From JAYEPK01 sp048569615 (GTDB lineage: Archaea; Thermoplasmatota; Penumbrarchaeia; Penumbrarchaeales; Penumbrarchaeaceae): DNA of 53,716 nucleotides. The stretch lies in the NCBI GenBank assembly GCA_048569615.1, contig JBLIRK010000018.1, forward strand, positions 1 through 53,716, read 5' to 3'. The notes beneath the pieces were generated by a model. That model was given only the letters and a program-made list of their open reading frames with translations. It was not told the origin of the DNA and did not search any database. Positions within the stretch are counted from its first letter, which is position 1. Each line of letters opens with the position of its first letter. A program made the position numbers and the translations under genes. This document shows positions 34,883 through 43,035 of this stretch, one piece after another.

Positions 34883-35042
34883 CTTTTTGCACCTGCCCTA
34901 GGACGAATACATACTGCATTGCCCATATACTATTGGCCAACATAGTTAGGGGTGCATATATTAAGGTTCTGGAATCTGCCATGAAACCTGCCCGACGGAC
35001 GGCAATGGTTAAACAAAAGTAGAATATTCACCAAGTGATGTG

Positions 35043-35978
35043 ATGATCATGGATGAGGATACCTTCGATCTCGCGATCATAGGAGGAGGACCGGCCGGAT
35101 TCTCTTCTGCCATCTATGCGGGGAGGTCCGGTCTCAAGGCAGTGATTCTGGAGAAGCAGATGGCGGGCGGCCAGGTAATGACATCACCGTCCATCGAGAA
35201 CTGGCCGGGGGAGAAGGAGATATCCGGACCCGACCTGACCATGAAGTTCAGGGAGCACGCCGAAACCTATGCAGAGATAAGGGAGTTCAGCGAGGTCGAG
35301 GAGGTTCAGAAGGATAAAGCCTTCATCATCAAGACACCCGAGGGAGAGATCAAGGCCAGGTCCCTGATAATTGCAACGGGAGCCGAGCACAGGAAACTGG
35401 GCGTTCCCGGGGAGGAGGCACTCAGCGGAAGGGGGATCAGCTACTGCGCAACATGCGACGGCTTCTTTTTCAAGGGGAAAGATGTACTGGTAGTAGGCGG
35501 CGGAAGCACCGCTCTACTCTATGCCATTTACCTGAACAACATAGACTGCAGGGTCAAGCTCATCCACAGGAGGGACGAGTTCAGGGGGGAGAAGGCACTT
35601 CAGGACCAAGTGAAGAGTCTGGAGATCGAACTGGTCATGGATACTGTTGTGGAAGAGTTCGTGGGTGAAGAGGAGCTCCGGAAGGCCGTTGTCAGAAATG
35701 TCAAGACGGGAGAGAGATCGGAGATCCCTGCCTCCGGCGCCTTCATCGCCGTTGGGGAGTTCCCGAGGAACGATATAGCCAAGGCCCTGGGACTTGAACT
35801 CGACGAGGAGGGATACATCATTGTGGACCGGACCATGCGGACATCCGTACCGGGTGTGTTTGCAGCGGGGGATGTGACCGGAGGACTGAAGCAGATCGTT
35901 GCCGCGGCGAGCGAAGGGGCAGTGGCCGCGACCTCCGCATTCGAGGACCTCATGGAGCCCTACTGGATAGATAATTGA
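35043..35978 (+). CDS. trxB: Thioredoxin reductase (NADPH-type)
   Basis: This 311-residue flavoprotein is the length of low-molecular-weight thioredoxin reductases. FAD-binding IIGGGPAG lies near the N-terminus, the redox pair is C135/C138 in SYCATCDGFFF, the NADPH-binding GGGSTAL is followed by HRRDEFR (arginines that prefer NADPH), and the second FAD motif is VPGVFAAGDVTGG. It passes electrons from NADPH to thioredoxin or a similar protein in the cytoplasm. The start could be GTG 35040, ATG 35043 or ATG 35049; no clear ribosome binding site distinguishes them. The FAH-like gene follows after 50 bases. No thioredoxin gene is in the window. Confidence 0.95.
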   Translation: MIMDEDTFDLAIIGGGPAGFSSAIYAGRSGLKAVILEKQMAGGQVMTSPSIENWPGEKEISGPDLTMKFREHAETYAEIREFSEVEEVQKDKAFIIKTPEGEIKARSLIIATGAEHRKLGVPGEEALSGRGISYCATCDGFFFKGKDVLVVGGGSTALLYAIYLNNIDCRVKLIHRRDEFRGEKALQDQVKSLEIELVMDTVVEEFVGEEELRKAVVRNVKTGERSEIPASGAFIAVGEFPRNDIAKALGLELDEEGYIIVDRTMRTSVPGVFAAGDVTGGLKQIVAAASEGAVAATSAFEDLMEPYWIDN

Positions 35979-36028
35979 CACCCCTGTATCATTGAAAGAA
36001 TGAAATACCCATACAAGACTACGGTGGC

Positions 36029-36652
36029 ATGCCCTATTTCTCCCAGGAGAACTACCATTTCGAGATAGGAAAGATACTCTGCATAGGGGAGCCGGGGGAG
36101 AGCATAAAAGAGCCCGCCGTTTACATGAAGCCAGCCTCATCCATCATCTTCATCGACGAGCCCATCATACTTCCGGAGGGATCGGACTGCCTTGGCTATT
36201 CGCTGATGCTGGGCGTCTCCATAGGTAAGAAGGTCAAGAGGGATACGAAGAATCCCATGGAAAACATCCTCGGCCTCGGTGTGATCATTGATATATATGA
36301 CATAGACAACATGGAAAAGTGCCGGAGGGAGGGACTTCCGTGGACTATCCCCAGGGGAAGGGATACTTTCTGCCCCATGTCCGAGTTCAGCCCCTTCAAG
36401 GAAGTTGAGGACCCATATGCCTGCGGGGTTTACATGGAGATCAACGGGACCGAGGTTGTAAGCACCGATACCAAGGAACTCATCATGGACATTGAGGCTT
36501 CCCTGCATATGATAGCCCGGAGCATGACCATGTACCCTGGTGACATTATCGCCATCTCCTTGAAGGATGCCTCCGGAAAGGTGAAGGAAGGGGATCTCAT
36601 CGAAGCGGGCATCTCCTCGATCGGGATTCTCAGGCATAAGGTAAGGGCCTAG
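36029..36652 (+). CDS. FAH-fold protein lacking catalytic residues
   Basis: This 207-residue protein aligns by eye along its length with the fumarylacetoacetate hydrolase (FAH) family: KILCIGEP at the start, AVYMKPASS, ENILGLGVIIDIYDID, RGRDTFCPMSEF, YPGDIIAISLKDASG and KEGDLIEAGI. The usual GxNYxxH histidine is replaced (GEPGESIKEP). The metal-binding HEVE is replaced by LGYS, and TGTP is replaced by ISLKDASG. Only the third metal aspartate seems kept. It is therefore probably not a normal FAH hydrolase and may bind a ligand or act structurally. It follows the thioredoxin reductase gene. Confidence 0.8.
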   Translation: MPYFSQENYHFEIGKILCIGEPGESIKEPAVYMKPASSIIFIDEPIILPEGSDCLGYSLMLGVSIGKKVKRDTKNPMENILGLGVIIDIYDIDNMEKCRREGLPWTIPRGRDTFCPMSEFSPFKEVEDPYACGVYMEINGTEVVSTDTKELIMDIEASLHMIARSMTMYPGDIIAISLKDASGKVKEGDLIEAGISSIGILRHKVRA

Positions 36653-36660
36653 AAACTCAC

Positions 36661-36690
36661 CATTTTTTTACCCTCCTAACGGTAAAAATG
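36661..36690 (+). terminator. AT-rich inverted repeat after FAH-like gene
   Basis: CATTTTTTTACC and GGTAAAAATG pair around an 8-base loop, starting eight bases after the stop codon. The seven-T run fits archaeal termination. A further hairpin GTGA/TCAC around a T run lies at 36701-36714. Confidence 0.4.
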
Positions 36691-36734
36691 TACGGAAAAA
36701 GTGACTTTTTTCACGCTAGAAAATCACCCCCCGG

Positions 36735-36826
36735 ACCTGTATTTCCTGTGGAGAAAATCCTTTCTATAGAATGCATTTCCAATATGATAGAAATGTACAG
36801 GTTGGTCGATAAAAACGACCTTTTTT
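36735..36826 (+). ncRNA. Candidate small RNA with intrinsic terminator
   Basis: ACCTGTA (36735-36741) pairs perfectly with TACAGGT (36796-36802) and closes a loop of 54 bases, which can hold a GCATTTC/GAAATGT hairpin. Right after it GGTCG (36804-36808) and CGACC (36816-36820) form a stem followed by six T residues, a textbook intrinsic terminator. No coding frame is convincing here. It may be a separate small RNA or the 3' end of a transcript from the FAH-like gene. Confidence 0.45.
36804..36826 (+). terminator. Intrinsic-type terminator
   Basis: A 5-bp GGTCG/CGACC stem with a 7-base A-rich loop is followed immediately by TTTTTT. It separates the FAH-like gene region from the large structured RNA. 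Confidence 0.6.
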
Positions 36827-36903
36827 ACGGACCGGGTCGGCAGCACATTATTCCATTAAATTCTGTAAAAATGTTATATTTACCACTGGAAATCCATCAC
36901 AAT

Positions 36904-36914
36904 TATTATATATT
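36904..36914 (+). promoter_or_regulatory. TATA box of large structured RNA
   Basis: TATTATATATT is centred about 26 bases before 36935, where the GC-rich structured region begins. The sequence between is AT-rich and has no start codon with a ribosome binding site. Confidence 0.55.
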
Positions 36915-36934
36915 CCTAATGCATATGGGTTTTT

Positions 36935-37859
36935 TGCCCGGACATGGTTGCGTTCCAACGGTCCATGTTGTCCGGATCGGAATGCAATCTCCGGCGCATC
37001 AAAGGGGATTTGAAGACCCTTCCCTTCGGGGAAAGATCTTCAAATATGGAGCTCGCTCGGTTAGGGATAAAGAGCCTCGGTTCTTCTTCCTTTTTCGGGC
37101 GATCAAAGGAACTGACCTTTGCTCTGATCCTCAACACCCGTTCCGAAACCATCCCCCGGGATCGTCGAAGAACAGGCCTTGAGGAAAGACCTCTCCGGAG
37201 GTTTTAAAGGAGTTGAGGTTCCCAAATGCCTCGGCATTAGGAGACGCAGGTGCTGGGAAGCACTGAAGGCCCACGGGGTTGAAACGTCCCCCCGATCCTT
37301 TCCCCTCGGGGAAAAGACCGGAAGGTCGTGGAAATTCCACGGCCCCGTTCCGGAAAAGGACCGTGTCCTTCGGGATACGATCCTATACCGGTTCGGGACT
37401 TGGGTCAACTTCCCAGGTGGTATGTCCCCGGACGAACCACCACGGGAAGCATCCGAAGGTAACATCTCCTTCCTTCGCTTCCCTTCCTCGGAAGGGACCG
37501 AATAGGATATGAAACCTGATCCAGGAAAGCCCCGCTTTCCACCTTCCTCCCCGGAGGAAAAAGGAAAACGGAAGTGATCCTGGACGGTATTGGCCCCCTG
37601 ACCCCGGATCAGGGTTCCTCGGGATCCTGGGACGGAGGATGGGACCGGTATCGGGATGGCTCCCAGATATTCCTCTTCGGAGGAATACCTGATCAGGACC
37701 CTCCCAGGAACGGGCTTGCCCGTCCCAAAGAGGATCTTGAGAAGGGCCGCGAAGTCCTTTGTAAGTTCCATGGTTCCGCTTGCGGAACCAACTCCACCGA
37801 TGCACCGAAACCGGGCCGATGGGGGAAGTGGCTTCGGTTGCTTCCCCCATCGTCATTTT
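36935..37859 (+). ncRNA. Large ornate non-coding RNA, family unknown
   Basis: This 925-base stretch has no convincing gene but about eighteen perfect or near-perfect stems. Examples: ATTTGAAGA 37008-37016 with TCTTCAAAT 37037-37045, enclosing TCCC-TTCG-GGGA; an 11-bp stem with one mismatch 37358-37368/37373-37383 capped by TTCG; TATTCCTC 37668-37675 with GAGGAATA 37680-37687, TTCG loop; TGGTTCCGC 37771-37779 with GCGGAACCA 37782-37790; GACC-GGAA-GGTC 37316-37327. Longer-range pairs include ACGGGG 37273-37278/CCCCGT 37343-37348 and GGTTCG 37390-37395/CGAACC 37433-37438. GCCCGG 36936-36941 could pair with CCGGGC 37811-37816 to close the molecule. C(UUCG)G loops read correctly only on the plus strand. 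Size and density recall bacterial OLE, GOLLD and ROOL RNAs, but no match to them is claimed. Signatures of RNase P and SRP RNA were not found. Confidence 0.75.
37817..37859 (+). terminator. Terminal hairpin of large RNA
   Basis: CGATGGGGGAAG (37817-37828) and CTTCCCCCATCG (37841-37852) form a perfect 12-bp stem. The loop can extend by four pairs (three G-U) to a C-TTCG-G cap. GTCATTTT follows. It is the strongest hairpin in the region and a plausible 3' end. Confidence 0.6.
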
Positions 37860-37901
37860 AGGAGGTTTTCCCGCGTAGGGTCACAACTCCCCTCGATATG
37901 A

Positions 37902-37910
37902 TTTTATATT
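37902..37910 (+). promoter_or_regulatory. TATA box of aminotransferase gene
   Basis: TTTTATATT lies 30-38 bases before ATG 37940 and only two bases before ATG 37913. A start about 25 bases downstream would exclude the first ATG from the mRNA, which decides the start at 37940. Nothing else is seen between the RNA terminator and this box. Confidence 0.55.
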
Positions 37911-37939
37911 AAATGGAGGTTGGGGAGCCTGGTGCCGGC

Positions 37940-39109
37940 ATGTTCTCCAAAAGGATCCGAAATGTCCAACCTTCGGCCACTGTAGCTCTCTCGAACAAGG
38001 TCAAGAGATTGAAAAGGCAGGGCCTGGACATTCTATCCTTCACCCTGGGAGAGCCCGATTTCAAGACCCCCCAGCACATAATTGACGCTGCAAAGAACGC
38101 CCTTGATGACGGCCTTACCCATTACGTTCAATCGATGGGAATGCCACAGCTCAGGACCGCACTGGCCGAACATGTCGGAAGGAAGAACGACATCAAGGCT
38201 GAGATGGACAACGTCATCGTGCTGCCGACGAAGTTCGCCCTCTACTGTGCCATTCAGGCAAGCGTCAATCAGGGAGATCAGGTCATCTTCCCGAATCCCG
38301 GCTGGGTCTCATACGGACCGATGGTCACACTTGCCAAGGGCACCCCGGTGCCCGTGAAGATGAGGTACAACGACGGTTGGGAGTGGCATCCGGATGACAT
38401 AAGGTCCCATATAACCCACAAGACAAGGGTGATAATCGTCAACACTCCCTCGAATCCCACAGGTTCCCTCATTTCCAGGGACGCCCTCAAGGAGATAGCG
38501 GAGATAGCAGATGAGAAGGACCTGCTGATAATATCGGACGAGGTGTATGAGAATCTGATCTACGAGGACGATCACTTCTCCATCGGGTCCATAGACGATG
38601 TCGCCGACAGGACCGTGACTATCTCCGGATTCTCGAAATCCTATGCGATGACCGGTTGGAGGATCGGGTGGATGATAGCGACCCAGGAGATGATCAAGAT
38701 GGTCAACAAGCTCCAGGAGCATTCGCTCACATGCCTTCCGGGATTCGTCCAGATGGGTGCCCTTGCAGCCCTGGAGAACGGCGATGACTGCGTGAGGGAG
38801 ATGAGGGAAGAGTTCAGGGCGAGGAGGGACATGCTCATCCCCATGTTGAACGAGATAGAGGGGGTTACCTGCGAGGTCCCCAAGGGAGCCTTCTATGCCT
38901 TCTTCAGGATGGATACGGGCTTCAGGTCCATGGACCTTGCCGAGATGCTCCTCTACAAGGCCCACATCGCCCTTACCCCCGGATCAGCCTTCGGCTCGGC
39001 GGGCGAGGGGCACTTAAGGATGTCATACGCGGCATCAAGGGAAAACCTCCAGGAGGGGGTCTCCAGGATCTCTCAGTTCGCCCGGTCCCTTAGGTCCGGC
39101 TCGAAATGA
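37940..39109 (+). CDS. Class I pyridoxal-phosphate aminotransferase
   Basis: This 389-residue cytoplasmic enzyme belongs to the aspartate aminotransferase superfamily (fold type I). The PLP-binding lysine is in SGFSKSYAMTGWRIGW. Other motifs are LGEPDFKTP, NTPSNPTGSLIS, ISDEVYENLIY and the substrate-carboxylate arginine in GHLRMSYA. It is closest in style to archaeal aspartate/aromatic aminotransferases, but the amino acid substrate cannot be fixed by eye. ATG 37940 is chosen over 37913 because of the TATA box position, and GGTG lies five bases upstream. The gene ends 37 bases inside the end of the convergent C25 peptidase gene. Confidence 0.93.
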   Translation: MFSKRIRNVQPSATVALSNKVKRLKRQGLDILSFTLGEPDFKTPQHIIDAAKNALDDGLTHYVQSMGMPQLRTALAEHVGRKNDIKAEMDNVIVLPTKFALYCAIQASVNQGDQVIFPNPGWVSYGPMVTLAKGTPVPVKMRYNDGWEWHPDDIRSHITHKTRVIIVNTPSNPTGSLISRDALKEIAEIADEKDLLIISDEVYENLIYEDDHFSIGSIDDVADRTVTISGFSKSYAMTGWRIGWMIATQEMIKMVNKLQEHSLTCLPGFVQMGALAALENGDDCVREMREEFRARRDMLIPMLNEIEGVTCEVPKGAFYAFFRMDTGFRSMDLAEMLLYKAHIALTPGSAFGSAGEGHLRMSYAASRENLQEGVSRISQFARSLRSGSK

Positions 39110-42100
39110 GATTCCAGCACAACGGCCATCATCCTATGATGACCACCGTCCGCAACATATGTTTGACCGCCTCTCTTTTTCTTCATGACAAGAAGGACCA
39201 CGATCAGGAGAGCTATCATTGCCGTACCCAGGGAGGGGATGCCGTAAACAGCATAGGGCAGCCATTCAGGGTCCACCTCGAGAACCAGATCAAGAGTGTC
39301 CTTGTTCCCCGCGGCATCCCGGGCCTCTACGGTTATCACGTGGCTTCCCGGCCCCAGGTCCAATTCAAAAAGGGACCGCTCCGTCCAATCCTGCATAACC
39401 ACCCCTTCCCCGGATACCTTGTACCGCATCCTGGTCCCATCGGTCGATCCCGAGCAGTCCAGGATGAAGCTCGAGCCGCCTCTTTCCATCACCTCCACCC
39501 TCAATACAGGAGGACGGGAATCTATATTGAAACGAAGGTCCGTCGTATCCTCTCTGTTGCCCGCCCTGTCCTCAGTCCAGTAATACAACGTGTATCGCCC
39601 CTCGTCCCCCGGGGGATCGATCGGGCCCTCGAACTCCAGGGCTTCTTCCGGGGAGCTCCATGAATAATAGGTCGTCCCCTCCTCATCTGGTACGAGCAGA
39701 ATGAGGGGCTTGGAAGTGTACCAATCACCTTCCCTGCTTCCCGTCTCCTGCACCTCTGTCCGGGGGAAGACCGTGTCCACCTTGAATGTCATCGTGACTG
39801 CGGTGCATGTGTTCCCCGCGGTATCAACCGCGTAAACATCTATCCTGTGCTCTCCGTCCGGGACGTCCAGTCTGCCGAAAGCTTCCTCCCACCCACCCCC
39901 GTCCATCCTGAATATCACACTTGAGCCGTGGTCGTCGGAGCAGCCGAGACTGATGAGTGGGGACGATATGTAATATCCGCCTCTTCCGTCCGGGAGCTCC
40001 GGCTCCACGCTGCAGGTCAGGACCGGGGATCTTGTATCGACCTTGATATCCAGTGTCGTTGTGTTGCCAATGTTCCCCGGACCGTCAACCGAACGGTACT
40101 GGAACGAATGCACACCGTCCGGGACGGTGAGGGGGCCCCTGTATTCGATGAACGACTGACGGGGTGAGAACCTGTACTCGGTCCTGGAACCTTCCTCACC
40201 GGGGACCAGTTCTATGATAGGTGCTTCCCTGTACCATCCCGAGGGAGAAGGTTCAGCGGGGCCCCTCAATATCAGTTCCGTCTCCGGCGGGATCGTATCC
40301 ACCTCGAATTCGAACCGAAGGTCCTCGGCCCTCCTTCCCGAGCCGTCAACGGCCCCTATGACGAGGCTGTGGGCCCCCTCCCCGATGAAGAAAGGACCGG
40401 TGTAGGCCTCCTTCATTCCTCCGTCGAGAGAATGATGCACATCCACGGGGGCTCCCCTGTCGTTCCCGTCGAGCTCAACGGTCACGAGGGGCTCGGTCGT
40501 ATAGCTGCCGTCGAGGCCGTCCCCCTCCCCGGGGGTGAGATATACCGTGATGTTAGGGACCGCGAGGTCTATCCGGATCGGAATGTGGTTCTCCTCCTCC
40601 AGGTTCCCCGCAAGGTCCTCTCCGAAGAAATGTATGATGTGCTCCCCTTCCCCAAGCGGCGGGAGCGTGAAATTGCCCGACCCGTTCAGGGTCCTGTAAT
40701 CCCCCTGTCCGATCCTGTAGTGGACCAGAGCAGCCTCGTTGGGACTAAGTCTCACCAGGGGCTCGGACTGGAACCAGCCGTTGTCGCCCTGGGGGGCCTC
40801 CGGCTCGGTTATGAACGATGTCTCCGGAGGTATGACATCCGATATCCTGATGAAATCCTTGTGGGGGATGTGATCGTGCTTCACGGCAGTCAGGTTTATG
40901 TCGCAGAACCAGTCGAGGACCAGTTGAAAGGAAAGCTCCCCGTTCTCGTCGGTTAGTCCCCTCTCGAACACGCCCCTGCGGTAGTTCTGCAGGGTTATGT
41001 TCACATCGGGGACGGGATCGCCGCCCTCATCGGTGACCTTAATGAAGATGTAAGGATCGAGATCATCCTCGTGCTCAACATTCACTGACAAGGGCGAGGC
41101 GTCCCCCGTCCGGATCTGCGTCAGGGGCTCCCCCAGCAGCGTGAACTCCAGCCAGCAGCAGCTGACCTCGGGATTTCCCGGATTGGAGAACTCCCTTGCC
41201 CAGGACTGCGCGTAATGGGTCTTGGCGCCCGTATGTATGCCCCCCGCGGTGAAAACTCCGAGGCCTCCGACCTGTCTGGCGATATCCTCCTGGAGGCCGT
41301 TGTCGTAGGGCAGGTACCTCTCCACCCCAAGGATTCCGACCGAAGTCCTGGATGAACCGACGTACGCCATCGAACCTCCCTCGGTGTTCTCCGTGAATGC
41401 CTCGCCCATGCATTCGGAGAAACGCTGGGAAGGGCAGCCCGAAGTATCATCGAACCAGGTCGTAAGGCATGCCAGGGTTGAAACGAAGGGAAGTTTGCCT
41501 TCGTTCCGCAGGTCCCTGGCATCCCTGTCATTGTAAACAACGCCCGCCCCGTAATTATCGCACCAGACCGTGGGACCTCCGTGATCCACGAACTGGACAA
41601 AAGCCGCGCCGTCCGAGATGCCCGCGTCCACACCTGCCCTAGAGAGTGTCCCCTCGTCCTCGTACATCGGGACCTTCTCCGCGAAGAGGGCGCTCAAGTA
41701 CTTGTTCCACAGATACTCGGAGTGGGTGCCGCCGTCGCCCTCGTTGTGGGTATTGGCCCCGATCAGCACGGCCCTGGCACCCCATCCGGACTCCCCGGAG
41801 CCCATCTCGTAATCGATGATCTGCCGTATCTTCTTCTCCCATACGGTTGGATCGTTGATGGCAAGCCTTGACACAACGAGGTCGGGGATGGAATCCTCTA
41901 TGTCCTGGGGCTCCCCGTACAATCCGTTCCCGTCCAGGTCCCAGGTGCCGTCCAGGCACTGGAAGTATGAGTCGGCGGGGATGGTCCCGTCATCCCAGCC
42001 CTCGTAGGCGCTGGAATCGTGGACGGATTTGACGGGGACCGTGTCCCAGTCCCCGGCGAGAAGAACATGGGTGAGCGATCCCCAGCTGTCAAGGACATCC

Positions 42101-42978
42101 TTTAGGTACTGTCTGAGAAGGTCTGCCGGGTCCTGGGAGCCGCCGTAGCTCTCCAAAATGTCCTCGATGGAAACCACCGAGGAGGCTATTCCCATCTGGC
42201 TCCTCCAATCCGCAAGGACCTGGAGCTCGTCCTCGATCTCCCTGGATGTGATGATGAGATACTCGGGCCTTATGTCCATCAGATCCGTGATGGATACCGT
42301 TCCCGGGACCGCGGAGGGATCCCCGGCGGCCCTGCTGGGCGTGGGTTCCGATAAGCTGTCAGAAAATGATATCTCCAGCTCCGCTTCGGTCGTATGGGAG
42401 GCGGAGCCGTCACTATCCAGGGCGAAGGGGCAGAAATAAAGGGTGTAAATCCTCAGCAGCCCTTCCCCGGACCTTGCGTATCCTGCGCTGTACCATTCGA
42501 CCTGATCCACGGGGTATTTGCAGGAGAAGTCCCACAGCTCCAACGGGTCCATGTTCTCCCACGGGTTCACTGCAACGGGCATGGCCGTCACCCTCGATGC
42601 CTGGACATTCCGAGCTGATGACGAGCATAGCAATCTGACCGAGTCTATGTCCGCTCCGGCCGCCACCGGAACCGTTATCCATGGGACCATCGGGGAGCCA
42701 GGCTCTCCGTCCAGCTGGACCTGGATCGAGCCCTCATCAATGTATCCGATCCATTTACCGCCGATGATCTCGAGCTCTACATCGGATAGCTCCAGGGACC
42801 CACCGGGACCGATGAAGGGGGTGGATGTGATCCTGATAAGCAGCCGTTGATCATCACCGGCAGCGGGAGGTCCCGAAACCATTGAGCCTCCTCTCTCTGT
42901 CAGAGGTGCGGTGGCCGCGGCAAGAAAAACGGCCAGTAAAGCAAAGACCGAGAAGGCTCTCCCATTGGTCCGTTTCAT
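39073..42978 (-). CDS. C25 (gingipain-like) cysteine peptidase, surface-anchored
   Basis: This 1301-residue exported protein has a signal peptide (about 1-28), a propeptide-like region (about 40-230), and a gingipain-type caspase-fold domain beginning at PEYLIITSREIEDEL (about 240-630). The catalytic pair fits H466 in FVDHGGPTVW and C504 in STLACLTTW. Aspartates in LLAGDWDTVPVK match the family. After it come six or so Ig-like repeats of OmpL47 type (about 720-1235), with alternating GWYxxxP and DxAGN signatures. One membrane helix (about 1243-1268) ends in KKKRGG and a short tail. It should cleave proteins outside the cell. Its final 37 bases overlap the aminotransferase gene on the other strand. 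Confidence 0.87.
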   Translation of the reverse strand: MKRTNGRAFSVFALLAVFLAAATAPLTERGGSMVSGPPAAGDDQRLLIRITSTPFIGPGGSLELSDVELEIIGGKWIGYIDEGSIQVQLDGEPGSPMVPWITVPVAAGADIDSVRLLCSSSARNVQASRVTAMPVAVNPWENMDPLELWDFSCKYPVDQVEWYSAGYARSGEGLLRIYTLYFCPFALDSDGSASHTTEAELEISFSDSLSEPTPSRAAGDPSAVPGTVSITDLMDIRPEYLIITSREIEDELQVLADWRSQMGIASSVVSIEDILESYGGSQDPADLLRQYLKDVLDSWGSLTHVLLAGDWDTVPVKSVHDSSAYEGWDDGTIPADSYFQCLDGTWDLDGNGLYGEPQDIEDSIPDLVVSRLAINDPTVWEKKIRQIIDYEMGSGESGWGARAVLIGANTHNEGDGGTHSEYLWNKYLSALFAEKVPMYEDEGTLSRAGVDAGISDGAAFVQFVDHGGPTVWCDNYGAGVVYNDRDARDLRNEGKLPFVSTLACLTTWFDDTSGCPSQRFSECMGEAFTENTEGGSMAYVGSSRTSVGILGVERYLPYDNGLQEDIARQVGGLGVFTAGGIHTGAKTHYAQSWAREFSNPGNPEVSCCWLEFTLLGEPLTQIRTGDASPLSVNVEHEDDLDPYIFIKVTDEGGDPVPDVNITLQNYRRGVFERGLTDENGELSFQLVLDWFCDINLTAVKHDHIPHKDFIRISDVIPPETSFITEPEAPQGDNGWFQSEPLVRLSPNEAALVHYRIGQGDYRTLNGSGNFTLPPLGEGEHIIHFFGEDLAGNLEEENHIPIRIDLAVPNITVYLTPGEGDGLDGSYTTEPLVTVELDGNDRGAPVDVHHSLDGGMKEAYTGPFFIGEGAHSLVIGAVDGSGRRAEDLRFEFEVDTIPPETELILRGPAEPSPSGWYREAPIIELVPGEEGSRTEYRFSPRQSFIEYRGPLTVPDGVHSFQYRSVDGPGNIGNTTTLDIKVDTRSPVLTCSVEPELPDGRGGYYISSPLISLGCSDDHGSSVIFRMDGGGWEEAFGRLDVPDGEHRIDVYAVDTAGNTCTAVTMTFKVDTVFPRTEVQETGSREGDWYTSKPLILLVPDEEGTTYYSWSSPEEALEFEGPIDPPGDEGRYTLYYWTEDRAGNREDTTDLRFNIDSRPPVLRVEVMERGGSSFILDCSGSTDGTRMRYKVSGEGVVMQDWTERSLFELDLGPGSHVITVEARDAAGNKDTLDLVLEVDPEWLPYAVYGIPSLGTAMIALLIVVLLVMKKKRGGQTYVADGGHHRMMAVVLESHFEPDLRDRAN

Positions 42979-43035
42979 CCGGATTCCAATTTGGGACCCC
43001 TTATTAATAGACTACGGTATCCGTCGATGCATCCT

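Noticed and set aside
36688..37182. Open frames within the structured region (plus strand 164 codons; minus strand 222 codons at 37103-37771)
   Set aside because: Their products are Pro/Ser/Arg/Gly-rich and low in complexity, have no ribosome binding site or recognisable motif, and coincide with palindromic stems, which create long frames by chance.
37178..37190. TTGAGGAAAGACC resembling the first half of the RNase P RNA core (GAGGAAAGUCC)
   Set aside because: The matching half (ACAGAA...) and other conserved RNase P elements are absent, and the region is about three times the size of an archaeal RNase P RNA.
37316..37327. GACCGGAAGGTC resembling the apical loop of SRP RNA helix 8
   Set aside because: The conserved internal loops beside it (CAGG and AGCAG) are missing, so it is treated as a GNRA hairpin of the large RNA.
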